From assembly GCF_022458985.1 (NCBI RefSeq), contig NC_061772.1, positions 6,376,001 to 6,440,000 of the forward strand: a stretch of DNA of 64,000 nt, in the 5' to 3' direction. The translations under genes were made by a program, and so were the position numbers. Source of the stretch: Mugil cephalus. Its lineage: Eukaryota; Chordata; Actinopteri; Mugiliformes; Mugilidae. Within the stretch, counting starts at the first letter, position 1. Each line of letters begins with the position of its first letter. Under the pieces are notes generated by a model. The model had not been told where the DNA came from. It did no database searches and saw nothing but the letters and a program-made list of their open reading frames with translations. Positions 61,081 to 64,000 of this stretch are shown here, in pieces.

Positions 61081-61649
61081 GTCAGCTCATTCACTCAGAA
61101 ATTCAGAGTAGCTTTTATGACTTTATATTTAAAAATCACACACTTTAATATCTTATAATTTAATATTTTTTGCTAAAGGGCTGTAGCGTTCTAAGCCTGT
61201 TATCCTATAAGCACAGTGGTGTAAGTGTATTTAACTTGTTATGCAATGTTTGCTTTGAACAGATCCTCCTTCATCTGTATTATAGTAGTGCAGAGAGAAT
61301 GCAATTGCTCTAAACCCTAATAGCAGATTTTTGGTTCAGAAAAATAAGTGTGTGCAGTGAGATCAGTACCTACAGTCAGATGGAACCTAATGCTGGAGGT
61401 ACAATAAATATGTGGTTGACTTTTTAGTCACTCATACCTGTGCATAGTGATTCAGGATCTTCACCGTACGTGTTGTCTGTGCAGATGAAGGCCTCCATGC
61501 ATTCACTGAAACTGCCTTTGTCAGAACCAAACTACACACAATATGTTCAAAGTTCAATCCAAAAGTAGCGTGTGAGAAGTGTGTGCTGACACGAGCACCG
61601 TTTTCTTTTCCAGTATAAAGTTAGTCCGTCAACGTCTGGTCGTTACCTT

Positions 61650-61675
61650 TTTTTTTTTTTTTTTTTTTTTTTTTA
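61650..61675. repeat. long T homopolymer
   Basis: An uninterrupted run of about 26 T followed by agcctg. It could be the reversed poly(A) tail of a degraded minus-strand retroposon, although no body was recognised next to it. Confidence 0.85.
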
Positions 61676-63208
61676 GCCTGATAAAAAAAAATAAATAAAT
61701 TGAAATAAGCACATCTTGCTTTTAGCAAATCAGATGAAACCTTATTGGTCATGATTTGCCACTCGAGGCTCCTAACAGACCGAAGATACATTATGACACA
61801 CTTCAGAGAATAACTTAATTTTCACATTAGCGCTCATAGTCTGTTTTTGGCCTGCTTAAAAAATAAAAAATGTTTTTAGTTCATTGCTGTAAAACACACA
61901 TCGTCAAATTACACATTTTATCTCCAGGAAAGAGTATGTACGTGCTTTTTTTTTTCTTTTTTTTTTTCTTTTTACATACTTGATTTTATCAATGCCATGA
62001 ACATTTTCTCTCAGTCCACGTGAAAATAGAACCGCTTCAAAGTATCTCACTTGCATCCACTATTGGCGTGTAATACAATTTGTTGGTTATTAATTGAAAT
62101 ATGGCAAGCTTTAGTGGAAGTCTAGTTAATGTTCATTTGTCTTTGAACTGATTAGTTTAATGCTCTTTGATGGGACGTGACCTAACCCCAGCTGTTGTTT
62201 AGCTAGAGCAGAATGACGTGTGAAGTTAACCTCAGTATTTAGGAGCTTGTGTTGCGATATCAAGACCAAGATGTTCTAATTCATTGCTTAGCAACTCCTC
62301 GCTGATGCCACATGTAGCTTTGATAATATAGTTGAACATTTTATTAATGTTAAATCAACAGCTCAGACAGCATTCATGGTTATTGCCTTTATGTTTGATT
62401 AAGCTTTTTCAGGTGTTTCTAATCCATTTTTGAAATGTACATAATGCATTGTCTTATAAATTGTGCTGGTTAATCATTAGCTCATTGTTTTAGTATCCAG
62501 ATGGGCAGCTCACTGCACACGCCGTCCGCAGTTGTTCTTCCCCTTGCACGTTCGTTCAAAAAAGGTCAAAAGTAGTTTGCTTAGCTGCTTTTTAATTTCT
62601 CATTGTGGAATCGGAGCCTTGTGAAGGGGTTAAGTTGAGCGAGGCACCGTGTTTGGCTGACTGCAGAGTGAAACAGGATGCAGCGACTGCATTGTCAGCC
62701 TGCTGGTGTGAGTGCAAACAGATGAGGAAATGCTGGAGCGGGTACTCCAAAACTCGGGTTACCCTGGAAACGGTTTGCGTCATGATCACCAGCAATTAGC
62801 TTGCAGCTCTTTAGTTTTCATGATAGGTCTACCAGAGCTTAGCCTAATGACTCTGGTCGCCGTCAAAAGAGTGCTCGCGAGATATTAACACACAGTTTTA
62901 TTTTTCTTTTCCCTTTTGCATTTTCTTCACATACTAGTCGATAAATTACTGCTGTGTGAGGACATAGTTGGAGTTACGGCCGTTTAGATGCTTTCTTTTA
63001 AACTGCTCCTAAAACATTGTGCAGCGTGTTCCCTGTTTCGTCTTTTTCTCTAATGAGCCTTGACGTGATGTGACGTTGTCTCCGATTGTGTCGTTATCTG
63101 CACAAAGCTCATTTGTGCCCGAGTTTGTGTATTGTCGAGGCCCAGGATGTTGGACTAGAGTGGGGCACGCTGAGCCATTGCCATTAACTAAGTTTGGGCT
63201 AATTAGAC

Positions 63209-63237
63209 CTTTTTTTTTTTCTTTTTTTTTTTCTTCT
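63209..63237. repeat. T-rich tract
   Basis: Two runs of T separated by single C residues, in pde3b intron 1. Similar interrupted T tracts occur at 61.95-61.98 kb. Confidence 0.8.
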
Positions 63238-64000
63238 CTGCAACGGCTGTATCAGCCTCTTAGACCTCGCCAGTTTCCACAGCACGAAAAACTGGCAAAT
63301 GTGAAATTCCCAGATAAGTAATGACAAAGTGCTCCCCAAGCTGCTGGCTCTGTTTGCAGCTCAATCAAGCTTTTGCCGTTTGAGGAAACGGTGCAGATTT
63401 TTCTGCTCAATTTGTCTTAAAGGATTTTAATTACGCCACAAGGCTCCTAACAATGCAAACATTTCAGGTGGCTTAGCTTTTAAGTTCAGGACGAGGTTGT
63501 TGAACCTTTCATGTGCTGACTGTTTGCTCAGTGCAGTGACAGGGTGAGTGAGAGCTGTGGGAGAGAGCGGTTCGGTCGAGGGGTGGTACGGTTAAATGCG
63601 ACTGCTCTGACATAGATGGTGGGAGCCCTGGTTTAAATTGCTGCTGTGGAAATTTAAGCTTGTAGAAGTCGGAGTGAAGGATGTAGTAAATTTAAGTTTT
63701 ATTTAAATGAATGCATGCCATGGATTTTACTGACTGTTAATAGTCTCCAGACAACTTTATTGACATAACATAATCCTTTCCGTCAATAGTCCTAAAGTGT
63801 TTTCAGCTTGAGTTTTGTGGTGCTTAAAGCGATTACAATTATCATTTTTGCATTGCGTTCTCACCAAAACACTAAATGCAATCTCACCCAAATTTTACTC
63901 GCTTTCTCCTTTCTCTCCCTCATTTTATTCTGTGTCTCTCATTCTCTCTGAATTTCTTTCTGTCTGTTTCTCTCTGCGCTTCTTTTGAAAACGGTGTCAG

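Larger units (their letters stand above)
54539..64000 (+). other. pde3b intron 1, incomplete at the window edge
   Basis: About 9.5 kb with no exon of pde3b or another identified gene. It holds a CTG/TTG repeat just inside the donor, a CpG-rich patch with CREs at 60.5-61.1 kb, a TTTG tract near 59.63-59.68 kb, and long T runs at 61.65 and 63.21 kb. The first PDE3B intron is also very long in mammals. Confidence 0.8.

Overview
This window is nuclear DNA from a vertebrate, almost certainly a teleost fish, with spliced protein-coding genes and no sign of bacterial, viral or plasmid sequence. The evidence is three vertebrate genes with canonical exon-intron structure, compact COPB1 introns, and several dispersed repeat families typical of teleosts. 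Three genes can be read with confidence: rras2 and copb1 in tandem on the minus strand, and the first coding exon of pde3b on the plus strand, which runs off the right edge. RRAS2, COPB1 and PDE3B are also neighbours on human chromosome 11p15, so the locus is a conserved synteny block. Human PSMA1 lies between COPB1 and PDE3B, but no PSMA1 coding sequence is visible here.

Layout. 1-10.5 kb: repeat-rich DNA with three copies of a dispersed teleost repeat, an internally deleted DNA transposon and long microsatellites; no gene is identified. 10.4-10.9 kb: a CpG-dense patch with a possible first exon of an unidentified minus-strand gene. 12.7-14.6 kb: probable rras2 3' UTR. 14.6-39.4 kb: rras2, six coding exons with a 20 kb first intron. 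39.4-42.0 kb: rras2 5' flank and copb1 3' flank. 42.0-50.8 kb: copb1, 21 coding exons plus a non-coding first exon. 50.8-53.4 kb: divergent intergenic region. 53.6-64 kb: pde3b exon 1 and the start of its long first intron.

The splice junctions were placed by hand and the reading frame checks exactly: rras2 exons sum to 609 nt (202 aa plus stop) and copb1 exons to 2862 nt (953 aa plus stop). RRAS2 is a membrane-bound Ras-family GTPase, COPB1 the beta subunit of the COPI vesicle coat, and PDE3B a membrane-bound cyclic-nucleotide phosphodiesterase. They share a neighbourhood by synteny rather than a pathway.

No undescribed biological system was found. The points most worth a second look are: a GC-AG intron in rras2; three palindromic cAMP-response elements confined to the pde3b side of the window; short upstream ORFs before pde3b; an ETS plus TGACGTGG (UPRE-like) composite at the copb1 5' end; and the unexplained CpG-rich candidate first exon at 10.6 kb.
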